A stretch of DNA of 64,000 bases from Yamagishiella unicocca (Eukaryota > Chlorophyta > Chlorophyceae > Chlamydomonadales > Volvocaceae): positions 1 through 64,000 of the forward strand of contig BDSL01000101.1 of NCBI GenBank assembly GCA_003116995.1. Direction: 5' to 3'. Below the pieces are notes generated by a model that was given only the letters and a program-made list of their open reading frames with translations, did not search any database and was not told where the DNA came from. The translations under genes and the position numbers were made by a program. Shown piece after piece: positions 11,156 through 21,399 of this stretch (position 1 is the stretch's first letter; every line of letters starts with the position of its first letter).

Positions 11156-13788
11156 TCAATCCATGGACGATGTGCTGCTGTCAGTCAGCAGCGCCCGGCC
11201 GCCGCCCGTGGCCTGGTTGTAGAAACGCCACATGCGCGCTGCGCGGGCGGCTGCGGCGGCCAGATTGGCGATCCGCCGCTGCTGAGGGTCCTGTTGGAGC
11301 AGTTATGGTACCGTTGGGTTGTATCACACTCAGTGCAAAGACGACCGTTTAAGGCCGTTATGTGGCTGCAGAAGGCTCTCATTTCGCCATTTGTTGCTGT
11401 TTACTGTGCGGCAGATGGGCTGCAGCTAATAAAGGAGGTCAGCGCATGCTGTAAGGATGGAAAAGCAAAAGCCGCAACATCAGTCAAAGACGTAGTCCCC
11501 GTGCTCGCCATCCATCTAATGGGACGTGATATCTTCCCCCCCCCCCGCCCTGTTCCGCCCACACACACCATCGTCGCAGCGCGCCGCTCCGTTTCCTCGT
11601 CGTACTGCAGGCTGGCGCCGTTAGTCCAGAACGACCAGTCCACCCGCACCCGGCCGTCCGCTGCAGCTGCGGCGGCGGCGGCTCGTTCCTGAATGGCCGC
11701 CACGCGCTGCTGCCATGCCTTGTACGCCACCTGCGCACGTATCGACGGTCGTGTAGGCACCGCACCGCCATGCCGTCAGTGCATGACGACGCAGCAGGTC
11801 GGGATGCCTCAGCCAGCCACTGGTGGCCGTCGGGTACCAGCCGAGCCCTCACCTGGAAGACGTTGCCCCCGGAGCGCCCAAACCGCTGCATGACGGACAC
11901 CTCGATGCGCGCCATGTTTGCCAGGGCGACCTCCAGCAGCGACAGCTGCGGCAGAGACACCTGTACGACATGGCGGCACGACGAAACGCACGTCCCGGCA
12001 CGACGGCAGGACAGGAGAGGGCCATACTGAGCTGCGGGCCCACCTAGCGACTGGCGTAACCCCGGAGGACTGACAGCATTGGCATGCATCAGCTAGCACG
12101 GAACCTTGGGCAAGAAACTCACACAGCCACCCACGTACGAAACACCCACCCACCCAGTGGATGCAGTCCACCGGGCAGCACTCGATGGCGATCTGAGGGT
12201 GTACTCCGGACCGGCCAGGCATGAAGGAGGACCGGGCAAGGAAGTGTTGAAGAGGGAGGGCCGGAGGAATAAAGCGTACACGGAATAGTGTATATTCCTT
12301 TCCTCTCAAAACAGATAGGACAAACAGACCGCTGCAGGACAGCTGGGGATGGGCTCCGTGGCAGGCGCCGTGATTAGCTGCGAGCCGGCAACACCAGTGA
12401 TCCGGTTGTGGTGCAAGTGCGTGTACCACAATGGTGACCGGGTTTTTAAATGAAGGTTGAGGAGCAAATGCCCAAATGTGACCGCCCTCTCAATCCCGAC
12501 CGTCAGGCCCGGCGGCGGCCGCATTCTGCTGCGGGCCGCACACCACACACCTGCAAGGATTCCACCTCGTCGGCCTCCTGCGATATCACGCGGGCCCTGC
12601 CGTACTTTGAGGCCTCAATTTCGAAGGACATCGGACACGCGCGGACGCACTTGCCGCAGCCGATGCAGGAGATCTCATCTACAAAGATCTGAGGCAGGGA
12701 AGGAATGAGCCGGAGCGCAACCCGACATTCAGTGGCAAATGGATTTCGACGCCCAAATGGACGAATAAAAAACTGCCAAGGTTGACCTACTCGACCTACC
12801 ATACCCGTGATGCTGCTGCCATTACCTAATCGCTGTCCGTGCCCACACGCTTTAGCTGATGCCCTGGGCAACTTTCGCCCCGACCCGTCGGCCCATCGGA
12901 CCTGGTCTCTCGGAAACCCGGTGTCCAGGAACGGGTTTATGGCGTTGGACGAGAAACCCGCCAGCGCATCGTACATGCTGCGCTTATCTTCGTCGCTCAG
13001 CGTCTGCAGGGTCCGCCAGATTGGTGCGTCAGGTTTGGGGGCAACGACGGGGCCGGGCAGCGGGATAGCCTCAGCTCGCTTTGGGGGACGTGGGTATGGA
13101 GGGAGGGACAAAAAGGGCGCGCCCCTGAAGCACACCCCGCGTCGGGCCCACCTCGTAAATCTCGTTGAGCAGTACGCATAGCGACGCCATGTCATCTCGC
13201 ATGGACTCGGGCGCACGATCGGGGTGGAACTGGCGCATGAGGGAATGGTAGGCGCGTTTGATGTCGCGAGACTCGGCCGTGGGCGGCTGTAGGCGCAGAT
13301 TGTCATGGAAAACGTATTGATGCGTGTCATTTAGGGGATTACGTGGTAGGTCGCTGGTGCGCGGCGCAGGTCGTACGTACAACGGTTGGAAAGGCAAGGG
13401 GTGGGAAACCTAGGATGACCTCGAAGGGATCAACCCATAACCCCACGATCGGGTGGTCAGTCAGCAGCGAAATGTCATCACAAAGGCGTTTCGATGTAGT
13501 GTGCTAGAGCGGGCAGTCAAAGGACGGCGGTGGTTTAAAGCTTTCGTAGTAGGGAAGGGCAAAGGGCTGGCAGGGGTGCGGGACGAAGGTATGTTTCGAC
13601 AAGCTCACCACACCCAGAATGGTGTAGAAGTCCTCGCCTCCAAACAGGCTGGTCATGTCGCAGGAGGCGCTGGCAGCCGCAATGGCTCCCCCGAAAGGAC
13701 GCCTCGCACCAAGAGACTTAGCTTGCCGGTGTCGGCAAGCGCCGGACAGGCCATACGCTGGCCTTTGCCCTACCAGTCGCCACCTCAT
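11156..13788 (-). CDS. J-domain / bacterial-type ferredoxin fusion (CDJ3-CDJ5 type chloroplast co-chaperone)
   Basis: Eight exons join in phase 0 to 332 residues: 13788-13609, 13286-13152, 13003-12902, 12688-12551, 12192-12154, 11960-11853, 11730-11569, 11290-11156 (stop TGA). After a basic, hydroxylated N-terminus (MRWRLVGQRPAYGL..., a plausible plastid transit peptide) comes a J domain starting EDFYTILGVPPTAESRDIK, with the HPD signature in MRQFHPDRAPES. A ferredoxin-like domain follows, with CIGCGKCVRACP and, one exon later, AIECCPVDCIHW, giving cysteines for Fe-S clusters. The rest is helical (VAYKAWQQRVAAIQER). J domain plus Fe-S domain is known from Chlamydomonas CDJ3-5, partners of plastid HSP70B, and from plant orthologues. 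Which paralogue this is cannot be told. An Fe-S-dependent regulatory or assembly role is family knowledge or inference. Confidence 0.93.
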
Positions 13789-13989
13789 TCAAACAATGCT
13801 CTGCCTGTACTTATTCAGGCCAACAGATCGTGCAATCGGAGCTGACGCTGACTCTTTCGAAGCGAACCCTAACACCCGATACCAAGCAATTACGGAGTAC
13901 TCCGCATTCAATAAGCCACCGTAACAATAAATGTATTATGCAATTGCTTAGTTATATGGACGAGGATAGGGCCGGTGAAAATAAAGAAC

Positions 13990-16738
13990 CTCGGTATGGG
14001 GAATTTATTTGTAGGATTTTTGGAAACTTTGATACACAGACTTAGCTACTCTCATTGTACTTCTGCGAGCATTTGGAAGACGAGGATGCCGTATAGCGCC
14101 GTCAACGTTCGAGACAAAGCATGCGCCCAAAATCCCCCCCCTCCTTTTCGACCCCTGGGCCTCGGGTACGCACCTGCATCACCGTTCGACGGGCGCCTGA
14201 CAACTTAGAGAGCTGATGTGGAATATATCAACATGTGAATTGTCATTTTTGGTAGCAAACAGCAGCTCACAAGCTGCGGGTCATGGAGGGCAAGGCAAGG
14301 GTGGTGAGACCTGGTGAGGTGCGTTCAGTGTTACGATATATTTCAGGGCCATGGGCTAGAAGCCTAGCCGAGGATAAATCAGCTGGACTTCATAGCATTG
14401 GTCGCCGGCATGTGCTCGTTCCAGCAGCGTTCTAGCTCGTTAGGCCAGGCGGTGTTGGATTCAGGCTCCCACTTCCCACTCCCCTCTCGTTCCAGCAGCG
14501 TTCTAACTCGTTTAGGCCAGGCGGCGTTGGATTCAGGTTCCCACTCCCCAAAAGCTTGTAAATTTTAGTCGTTTGAGCGCCTTACCACCCTCCTTCATGA
14601 GGCGTGGCATGGGTCCACAGCATGACGCAGATGACGTCCCCGGCGCCCAGGTATGGTAGCCACGCTCCCGTGCATGCCTCCCCGCGGGACATCACTGTTG
14701 CACATGTGCAGCAGCGTCCAAACCCAAATGCTGCATATGCATTTTCTTCTGAATTCTGATAATTTCGGGGATACCCGTTTGGGTTTTAGCGCCCGCCAGC
14801 AAGGAGCACTTGGGACTAATGTAGCCCGCGGGGTTCGATGCGTCTTGGTACGCGATTTGCATTGCCAGCCATGTAATACAGGGAGTGTCCTTTCGAGGCA
14901 ATTAGCTGACGGCCAATCGTCCGTGGCGCGACGCGTGAGGGGTTGGCAAACCGTAGAACCCATTTTACAGAGTCTTGATGATCCTTCCTTTCCTGAAATT
15001 GTGCTTTAAAAGTGAACAGTTGGATGTGGTGCAGTGGCTGCACAATTCGGTTAGCTGCCGTGTAATGTCGACCCTGACATGCAGATGACTACGACAGATG
15101 CACGAATCCCACTCCTCCGCCCATGTACCTGCTCCCTCATGCTACACATAGGATGCAAGCACTGAAGCTGCCGCACTTAGCTTTCACTTTAATAGTGGCG
15201 ACGACACCCCCCCACCAACCCTATCGACGAGCTTTGCTGCTTTGTGTTAATCGTCTTCGTAGGAATTCACCACTGGTTAATATAAATTAGGATTCCGGGA
15301 AGAACATTTTCGCTTCACTGGAGCATCGCCTGGCTTTGGCTGGACACCGGTCATAGTGCCGAAGGCGGTAGCAGTGCCCTGAGATTATCAGTACTAAGTT
15401 CAGATTGGCTGGTAAGTTTAGTACGTACGTAGAAGGAGTGGGTGCGGTATGGGTCGCATTCCCTTTGGTGGTCAGCGCCAGACCCTGGCGCGCAGCTATT
15501 CCGGAGCATTAGCCCAAATTCGTACAATTATGTTCTACTTGCGTGCCCGCTTTGCTGCGGCTTCGGCAGGGGGAGTCACGTCCTCCCTCCCCCCCCTTCA
15601 GGTCTGGCGGATACGCACATTCCTGCGAGGGCCAAGCAGTATGGAGGAATCAGCACCTCCGCTGAAGGGATTACCTGAAGGGGCGATATTTTGCGGCCTC
15701 ATTCGCTGGCACCGAAATGAGCTGCGTCCGTCCGGAGCAATTGTCAACCAGGCCTTTCCTGCGCGGATATCGACAGCTGCCAAGACGAAGGACCAACCTG
15801 TTGCAATATTCAGCAGGGGGGATGGTAGCGAACCGCTTATGAAGTTCGAGAACATCCGCCTTGGGACGACGGGCGGCAAGTGGCGCATCTCCGGCGCCAC
15901 GGCTCTTGTTAATAGCTTGTCCCTTGCGCCTGACGCGAAGCACGTTGGGCTCTGGCGCATGACTCCGCCGGACGAGCGCCTGTTTATCTCGGGTTATGGC
16001 GACGACGCTGACGGGCGGCATGAGGGTGGCGCTGAGCCGGAGCAACCAAAGCACAAGAAGGCGCATAAGCGGCAAATGCGACAGGAACGTAACCGTCAGC
16101 TCAGACAGCTACAGGACACGGGAGGCGAAAGCTCTGGCGACTTGCTTGCCGATGGAGAGGACGGAGAGCTGAATGGCAGCCCCGCAGCAGGCCTGAAGCG
16201 GCTGCGAGAGGACGATGATGAAGACGATGATGGACAGACGGATGCAGCTGCCCTGGATGGCAGTGACGTGGCGGCAGGTGCGGTCCGTAGAGGGCTGCGG
16301 CGATTTGCGCTGGAGCACACGTGCAGAGTTGGCTCCTGTATGCTGGCGATTTACGTTGTTTAGGATTGGTCAGGACTGAGGACGACTTTATAATCCGTAT
16401 TACCCTCGTGCATCGCTGCGTACCGTTGAGGTGAACCGTGCAAACTGCCGTGGGCCTCCCATATACGGCAGTAGGGGAGGACTTGGCATACATACACACA
16501 CTGCGTCCCAGGGCCCCAGCACGCCACCGCGTGCAGCCTGCCTCCACAGCGGCCAGCTTTGCGCGTTGCCGTTCCCGTTCCACCTAGCGGACTCCCCTCT
16601 CCTCCCAAGACACCCACCCGATACACACGCACGCGCGCACACACGCACACACAGCTTAGCAGCTAGTTGACACACACGCTGGCCCTCGCGTCCCCTGGGT
16701 GGTCGATCCACCCGCGCACTCGCAGGCGGCGTTATGGC
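13990..16738 (+). repeat. Segmental duplication X (left copy, inverted relative to 50353-53152)
   Basis: About 2.75 kb here reappears reverse-complemented at 50353-53152 with small indels. It holds about 1.4 kb of non-coding DNA, a roughly 78-bp imperfect direct duplication near 14410-14550, the B3-like gene at 15449-16363, a CA-rich tract near 16625-16655 and, at the right end, the promoter and ATG of the next gene. The homology stops immediately after that ATG (16734-16736). On the left it stops near 13990. In 13800-15440 I see no convincing gene. Confidence 0.92.
15449..16363 (+). CDS. B3-like domain protein with basic/acidic tail (copy X)
   Basis: Open for 304 codons, and conserved in the inverted copy X'. 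A B3-like pattern spans about residues 75-190: LPEGAIFCGLIRWHRNEL at the start, then KWRISGATALVNSLSLAPD followed by KHVGLWRM, matching the W-x-L/I-x-G...L...(G)D-x-V shape of the B3 core. A lysine/arginine run follows (KHKKAHKRQMRQERNRQ, possible nuclear localisation signal), then an acidic run (EDDDEDDDG). The first part may contain an intron: GTACAA at 15521 to a C-rich tract ending TTCAG at 15602, which would remove FYLRARFAAAS and keep the domain. Function is unproven; a DNA-binding role is inferred from the fold guess. Confidence 0.6.
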   Translation: MGRIPFGGQRQTLARSYSGALAQIRTIMFYLRARFAAASAGGVTSSLPPLQVWRIRTFLRGPSSMEESAPPLKGLPEGAIFCGLIRWHRNELRPSGAIVNQAFPARISTAAKTKDQPVAIFSRGDGSEPLMKFENIRLGTTGGKWRISGATALVNSLSLAPDAKHVGLWRMTPPDERLFISGYGDDADGRHEGGAEPEQPKHKKAHKRQMRQERNRQLRQLQDTGGESSGDLLADGEDGELNGSPAAGLKRLREDDDEDDDGQTDAAALDGSDVAAGAVRRGLRRFALEHTCRVGSCMLAIYVV

Positions 16739-17942
16739 CAACGGCACAGAGCAGTTCAGCCTCCAACAGGAGCTAGCAGCTGCCGTGGGCTGCGGACCGC
16801 AGTGCGCCTCGCGAGTGGCGGTCACGGGACACATGCGAGAGGGCGGCTACCTAGTGCTGGACCCAGCCTTCGCCGCCTGCGCGAGCCTCTCAGCCGCCGG
16901 GCCGGCGCACGCGGCGTCTATCGCCGTACAGCTCTTGGAACCGGACGGCGGCCTCGTACATGCCGTACTGGCGCTCTCCGTCGTACCCAGCGACGACGGC
17001 ACCGCTGACGGGTCGCTGGTGAGCGCCGTGGTGCTGGGCGGCCTGGCGGATTGGATGCTGCAGCGGGGTGTGGGGAAAGGGTCCGTTGTGCTGGTGGCGC
17101 GGACGGTTGGCGGCCTGTACTACATCGCCGTGGAGTCAAATGGCAGCGTAGGAGACGGCGGCACCAACGGTATCAGCGTTAGCGGCGCGGATGCTGCAAG
17201 TGCTGGGGGCGCGAGCGCCAGTGGACTTCTGCCTGAGGGCGCGTCGCAAGCAGGCGGGGAACCTGCCGCTGCCGGCGATGCCGCCGCACCGACGGCCGAC
17301 ACGTCAGGCGGTCAGGCGGGAGGCGGCGGTGGCGGCGGTGGCGGCGGTGGCGGCTATATTGTTGCCAGCGGGGACCCCGCGGTCGCCTGCTCGACCGCCG
17401 CCGGTGGTGAGCTCCCGTCGATGCCACTGCGCTGTCCTGGGGAGGGGGGGGTTGCGGGCCAAGGCGAATCGCCAAGCGTGGAGAAAGCGGAGCCGTGTAC
17501 TCTGCCCCGTGTGCGAAGCGGCGAGCTTGGCGCTGGCGGGTGCGGTTCCCAAGGCCCACAGCAGCAGGTGCTGATGCCGCAGCCGCGGCAACAACAGCCA
17601 GAAGCGGCCGGCTGCGGCGCCGACCTCGCAGGTGCCCAGGCGCGTACTTGCAGTCCTTCGCAGGCGCCGGACGCAGTCCAAAATCCTTCGCAGGCGCCGA
17701 ACGCGGTCCAAAGTGTCTGGGAACAGCTGTTCCCGAGGCAATGGCAGCCGGGGGAAGGGCCGCAGTCGGCGCTGCCGGCACAGGTGGCAACTGAGGTGGC
17801 GGTCGCAGCAGCTGTGCGCGAAGGGGCTCGTTCATGTCCGCACACAGACGACGGGCACCGGCGCAATGCGGAGGCAGTGGCGCAGCTTCTGCCAGGGAAC
17901 ATCCTCAGGTGCGTTGTGGGCATGGGCGTCAGGAAGTGCTAG
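16734..17942 (+). CDS. B3-like domain protein, single domain plus low-complexity tail
   Basis: The reading frame opens at ATG 16734, which sits at the exact edge of segment X. Residues about 20-140 resemble B3-like domain 1 of genes A and C: VTGHMREGGYLVLDPAFAAC, then VVLGGLADWMLQRGVGKGSV. The tail is Ala/Gly/Gln-rich with a poly-Gly run and a short repeat (PSQAPDAVQN/PSQAPNAVQS). An intron may start at 17907 (CTCAG/GTGCGTTG), in which case the last 12 codons change and the protein continues into about 17950-18350. I could not find a firm acceptor. TGTAA near 18583 could be the poly(A) signal. A solo relative of the B3-like/SET proteins; its activity is unknown. Confidence 0.55.
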   Translation: MANGTEQFSLQQELAAAVGCGPQCASRVAVTGHMREGGYLVLDPAFAACASLSAAGPAHAASIAVQLLEPDGGLVHAVLALSVVPSDDGTADGSLVSAVVLGGLADWMLQRGVGKGSVVLVARTVGGLYYIAVESNGSVGDGGTNGISVSGADAASAGGASASGLLPEGASQAGGEPAAAGDAAAPTADTSGGQAGGGGGGGGGGGGYIVASGDPAVACSTAAGGELPSMPLRCPGEGGVAGQGESPSVEKAEPCTLPRVRSGELGAGGCGSQGPQQQVLMPQPRQQQPEAAGCGADLAGAQARTCSPSQAPDAVQNPSQAPNAVQSVWEQLFPRQWQPGEGPQSALPAQVATEVAVAAAVREGARSCPHTDDGHRRNAEAVAQLLPGNILRCVVGMGVRKC

Positions 17943-18133
17943 GGCCGCGTGCATTTTTCCGAAACTACCTGCGTCGCACAAGGGTGTGTGTTCAGGAGTA
18001 CCTGTGCCGTGAAGAGGCCCTTCGGCGGGTATCGACCCGTCGTGCCCTGACCCACGACCGGACTCCGCCCTGTTTGACTTCTCGCCCTCCTCCCTCTCCA
18101 TCTGCCCTACACCCGGGCTTTCTCACATGCGGC

Positions 18134-18191
18134 GCCGGCGGTTATGGTCGCGGCGGTTATGGTCGCGGCGGTTATGGTCGCGGCGGTTATG
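18134..18191. repeat. 15-bp tandem repeat, 4 copies
   Basis: Unit ggcggttatggtcgc repeated about four times. In one + frame it reads GGYGRGGYGRGGYG, a Gly/Tyr/Arg (RGG-like) peptide, and the frame stays open to about 18343. It may belong to a 3' exon of the gene at 16734, or may be non-coding. Confidence 0.85.
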
Positions 18192-18399
18192 GTGCGGACC
18201 ATCCCCACCATATTTTTCCCGCCAACCGACAGCTGTACGACTTCTGCGACGCACTTGCTGGTGGCGCAGCTGCTTGCCAAGTGGCCCTGCCCGGCCGCCG
18301 GGACCGGCGCCGCTGCTGCGTACGGGTAACTGAAAGGATGTAGTCTCTAGGCTAAGGCAAGGACCGTTGGGATTGTTTTATTGCGGTTACGTTGTTTCT

Positions 18400-19790
18400 T
18401 GGGGCGGAAAGACCAGGGGCGGACCTGGTCTTTCGGGTTGTGTGGAGGTTGTGACGGTGATGATCGGGCGCGTGCTCACTGGAGTTGTGACGTCTATGAG
18501 CAGCAACTGGTTAACGACTGCCCTGGCGTCATTGCGCTGGATAGGGTTGTGACGCAGCCGCATGTGGTAGCTATTCCCGTGTGTAATAGTATGGCCTCGA
18601 TTAAGGGCAGCGCTAGGGAGGCCATGGAAGTGTAGTCTGGGCAGGTTTGGTGACCTCCCTGCCGGCATTGGCATATTACATAGCAAGAATGTCGAATGCG
18701 TGCTCTGGTTGTTCAATGATACTTATTGTCGTGCGAATCCTGGTCAGAGTGCATAGGTTGTGTGGCAGTGTTGTCCTAGCATATACTCAGGTCAGCTCCT
18801 GCGGACTCGCTCGGAAGATAGGCTGTCAATCCTCTTTCCTCGTGGCGGTGTGTGGGTGGGCTACGACACAAGCTTATGCGCTTGTGGTCGCGTGAGGCCA
18901 TGCCAGTTCGCTCAGTTGACCCACGGGCCGTAAATGCCCGTGACGTCCACCGTTTAAAACAGAGAGTGTGGTCGTCGTGCTGTGGTAACGTCTGCAGGCG
19001 GCACGACGGAGGCCGGACGTTTGGAGCGGGCCGCGCACAAGGCTCCGGGCAGCAATGAAGTGGACAGGCGTGTACAGGGTGAAACTCCTACCTGACAACG
19101 GAAGTTCAATAAGTGTAACTGCACGTCAGTTGACACGCCAACGTTTTTGTGCCACACGTGCAGGTTCATGAACAGACCGGCAAAGGTGGCACGTGTATGC
19201 TGGGAAAGCTCACCTGGAAGCGTTTGTTGACATCCCAAGCTTGCGTTTACGTGCCTTTTGAGTTAGCGCTTTTCAGGTGTCGTCGCCACCACTGCCCCTC
19301 GCCGTTTGGTTTTGCACCCGTGTAGCACCGCCTTACAGGTCCAAAGCGGGATGCGCGTACCAAAGCGCAACAGGGTGGGGTGGGGCTTGTTTAGGCCACC
19401 TCGCCATGAAGGTAGGCCCAGCCATCACGAAGGACACCACCATGACGATTAGGAAGCAAGATAATTCCCCCGAACTGGAGGATGTGCCGAAAGAGATCTT
19501 AAGGACTCGCAAGGCAAAGGAGCTGGCACAGGCTGGCACAGTGACCACAAGAGCAATAGGTTGTTGTAACGGTGCGCAAGAGCAAGAGGTCTGTGCGCAA
19601 ACCTAACTACCATATATGAAATCTATGTGAGAGTGATGCGGGAGACCTACCAGGGACGGTGTGTGAAGAAAAGGCTTTGCGCGAGGAAGAGTGTAAACGA
19701 TTGAAGAAAATAAAGGAGGGTAGGGAAGAACGTGGAAGAAGAAAAGAAGAGGAGAAAAGGGAGAAGGAAACTCGTGTAAGACCTTCCAAT
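18400..19790. other. No recognisable gene
   Basis: Lower GC and short open frames with no family resemblance or consistent splice structure. It ends in a purine-rich stretch (about 19680-19770, gaag/agga runs) just before the U6 promoter. Confidence 0.5.
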
Positions 19791-19794
19791 CTTG

Positions 19795-19803
19795 TATATA
19801 TAT
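19795..19803 (+). promoter_or_regulatory. TATA box of the U6 snRNA gene
   Basis: TATATATAT located about 22-30 bases before the U6 5' end, the spacing seen in pol III U6 promoters of plants and algae. I did not identify a confident upstream sequence element. Confidence 0.75.
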
Positions 19804-19824
19804 GTTTGAAAACCATCACTTAAC

Positions 19825-19927
19825 GTGCTTCGGCACAACTGTTAAAATTGGAAAAATACAGAGAAGATTAGCATGGCCCCTGCGCAAGGATGACACGCAC
19901 AAATCGAGAAATGGTCCAATATTTTTT
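19825..19927 (+). ncRNA. U6: U6 spliceosomal snRNA
   Basis: The RNA starts with the 5' hairpin gtgc-ttcg-gcac, followed by the AU-rich segment and the invariant ATACAGAGAAGATTAGCATG block. This contains the ACAGAGA box that pairs with the 5' splice site and the GATTAGCA region. Then come the internal stem-loop, beginning CCCCTGCGCAAGGATGACAC, and a 3' end with a T run at 19922-19927 acting as pol III terminator. Length is about 100 nt, as for U6 in other eukaryotes. It forms the catalytic core of the spliceosome with U2 and U5. No internal damage is seen, so it is probably functional. Confidence 0.96.
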
Positions 19928-20522
19928 GAAGAATCTCCCGACCCCTGATCGAATCCATCTTTCCGCAAGCATATGAAACCTGCTGCTGGGCATTACGTCC
20001 TGTTACTATGCCTGACGCGGAGACATGACGCGTAGACGCGAACACATGTCATGACGCGTAGACGTGAACACGTCTAGGCGAGTGCTATCATCGACTTTGT
20101 GACGGCCTGTAAGACACCGTGCCGCACCCTGCAGCCCGTGCTATGGACACATACATGCCCTGGTCCTGAACCAAATTTAAACGCGGGTGCATAAAGCCAA
20201 TAGACGTGCTAGAGCTAGCAGCGAGAGACGATGTCCCTTTCCGAGGGGCTGCTCTTCTCCATATGAGTTGAAGGAAGTAGATGGGAAGGCAGATCTCTGC
20301 CATACCTTCGAGGGTTTCCTTCCTTTAATACACTTGGATTTACCTTGGTGATGATGGGGAGCTGGATCGCTGCCCTGGCGGTATGGTACGGCCCTAGACC
20401 GTGAAATGCATGCTGGCAAGTCAACTAGCACGGCTGCCCGCCTGCCCCATAGGATTAAACCGTCTTTACGGATGAAAGATTACTTTACATAGGTGTGTGC
20501 TATAATAAATCCAGCATTCAGT

Positions 20523-20594
20523 TCCGCGAGACGAAAGCTGACTGAACTGTCGCCTGTATCCGCGAGACGAAAGCTGACTGAACTGTCGCCTGTA
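20523..20594. repeat. 36-bp direct duplication (2 perfect copies)
   Basis: Unit begins tccgcgagacgaaagctgac and ends gtcgcctgta. The two copies abut. It sits in an AT-richer intergenic stretch (19930-20980) with no recognisable gene. Another short repeat (cgcgtagacg(c/t)gaacac) occurs twice at about 20028-20070. Confidence 0.95.
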
Positions 20595-20984
20595 TCACAG
20601 GTTCACAGCACTCATCAACACATGTGGTAAGCTGACGTCCGATCCAGGCCAATTCCTGATATGAAGCAGCATATTGTATGGGTTTGTTCAACAGAATGAG
20701 GCAGCTGCGACGTCAACGGCAATCCATTACATGGAATTTTGCGACTGTGTGATTGTCACCGAGCCAGCCGGCTACCAGCCATCCATGCATGTCAAAGGTA
20801 TCAAGGATCATGCTGTCGTGATGGGGTCTGAACATATGCTTGCCGTGTTACGGCTATGCTAACTAACTATGTCGTCGATCCTATCTTTTGTCGATGCTGC
20901 CTTAGCACCCGGAGCCTCTAGTTGTTGACCAGAACATAAACAAAGCAGTAATAAATGACGAAATGGCTGGCTAAGCTGGGCGCG

Positions 20985-21385
20985 CATCCTTCACGGTCAG
21001 GATTACCGTGACGACAGCGATGCTGCGCGGCGGCTATTTGGTCCTACACGAAAACTTTCCTGCGGAGGCCTGTTTCTTGCACGAGCCAGGCGCTGCAGCC
21101 CTGCCCTGGGACACGCCGCTGCAACTGCTGGATATGACTCGTGGAACTGGCGTGAAGGCCATCCTTCGCTGCAGTCGTCGGGCTGCGAACGGCGGTGGTC
21201 CCTCACCGGAGCTGGGATCTCAACCCACCTAAACTACAGGCTGTTCCACAAGCATTCGGTACTAGCCCCATTGCCGGTGTTCTCAGTGTGCCAGCTGCTC
21301 GGCCTGAGCAGCTGGGTGGGGGAGCAGGTCAGTGCAACCCAGCCAGCCGAGAGCTGTTGGTCGAGCTTGCAGGAGGCGTTTAAAA
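20985..21385 (+). pseudogene. Relic of a B3-like domain (gene A type)
   Basis: The + frame reads FTVRITVTTAMLRGGYLVLH then ENFPAEACFL and LPWDTPLQLLDMT, clearly parallel to B3-like domain 1 of gene A (FSVRVTVTARMLRGGYLLLH...). The frame stops at 21230. The C-half of the domain resumes in another frame (VFSVCQLLGLSSWVGEQVS, about 21278-21340, compare VLVCKLHGLTGWYEGLGLS) and ends at a stop near 21383. It has a broken frame and no further domains, so it is most likely a dead fragment; an unrecognised intron is an alternative. Confidence 0.7.
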
Positions 21386-21399
21386 AGCTGGTCTCATGA

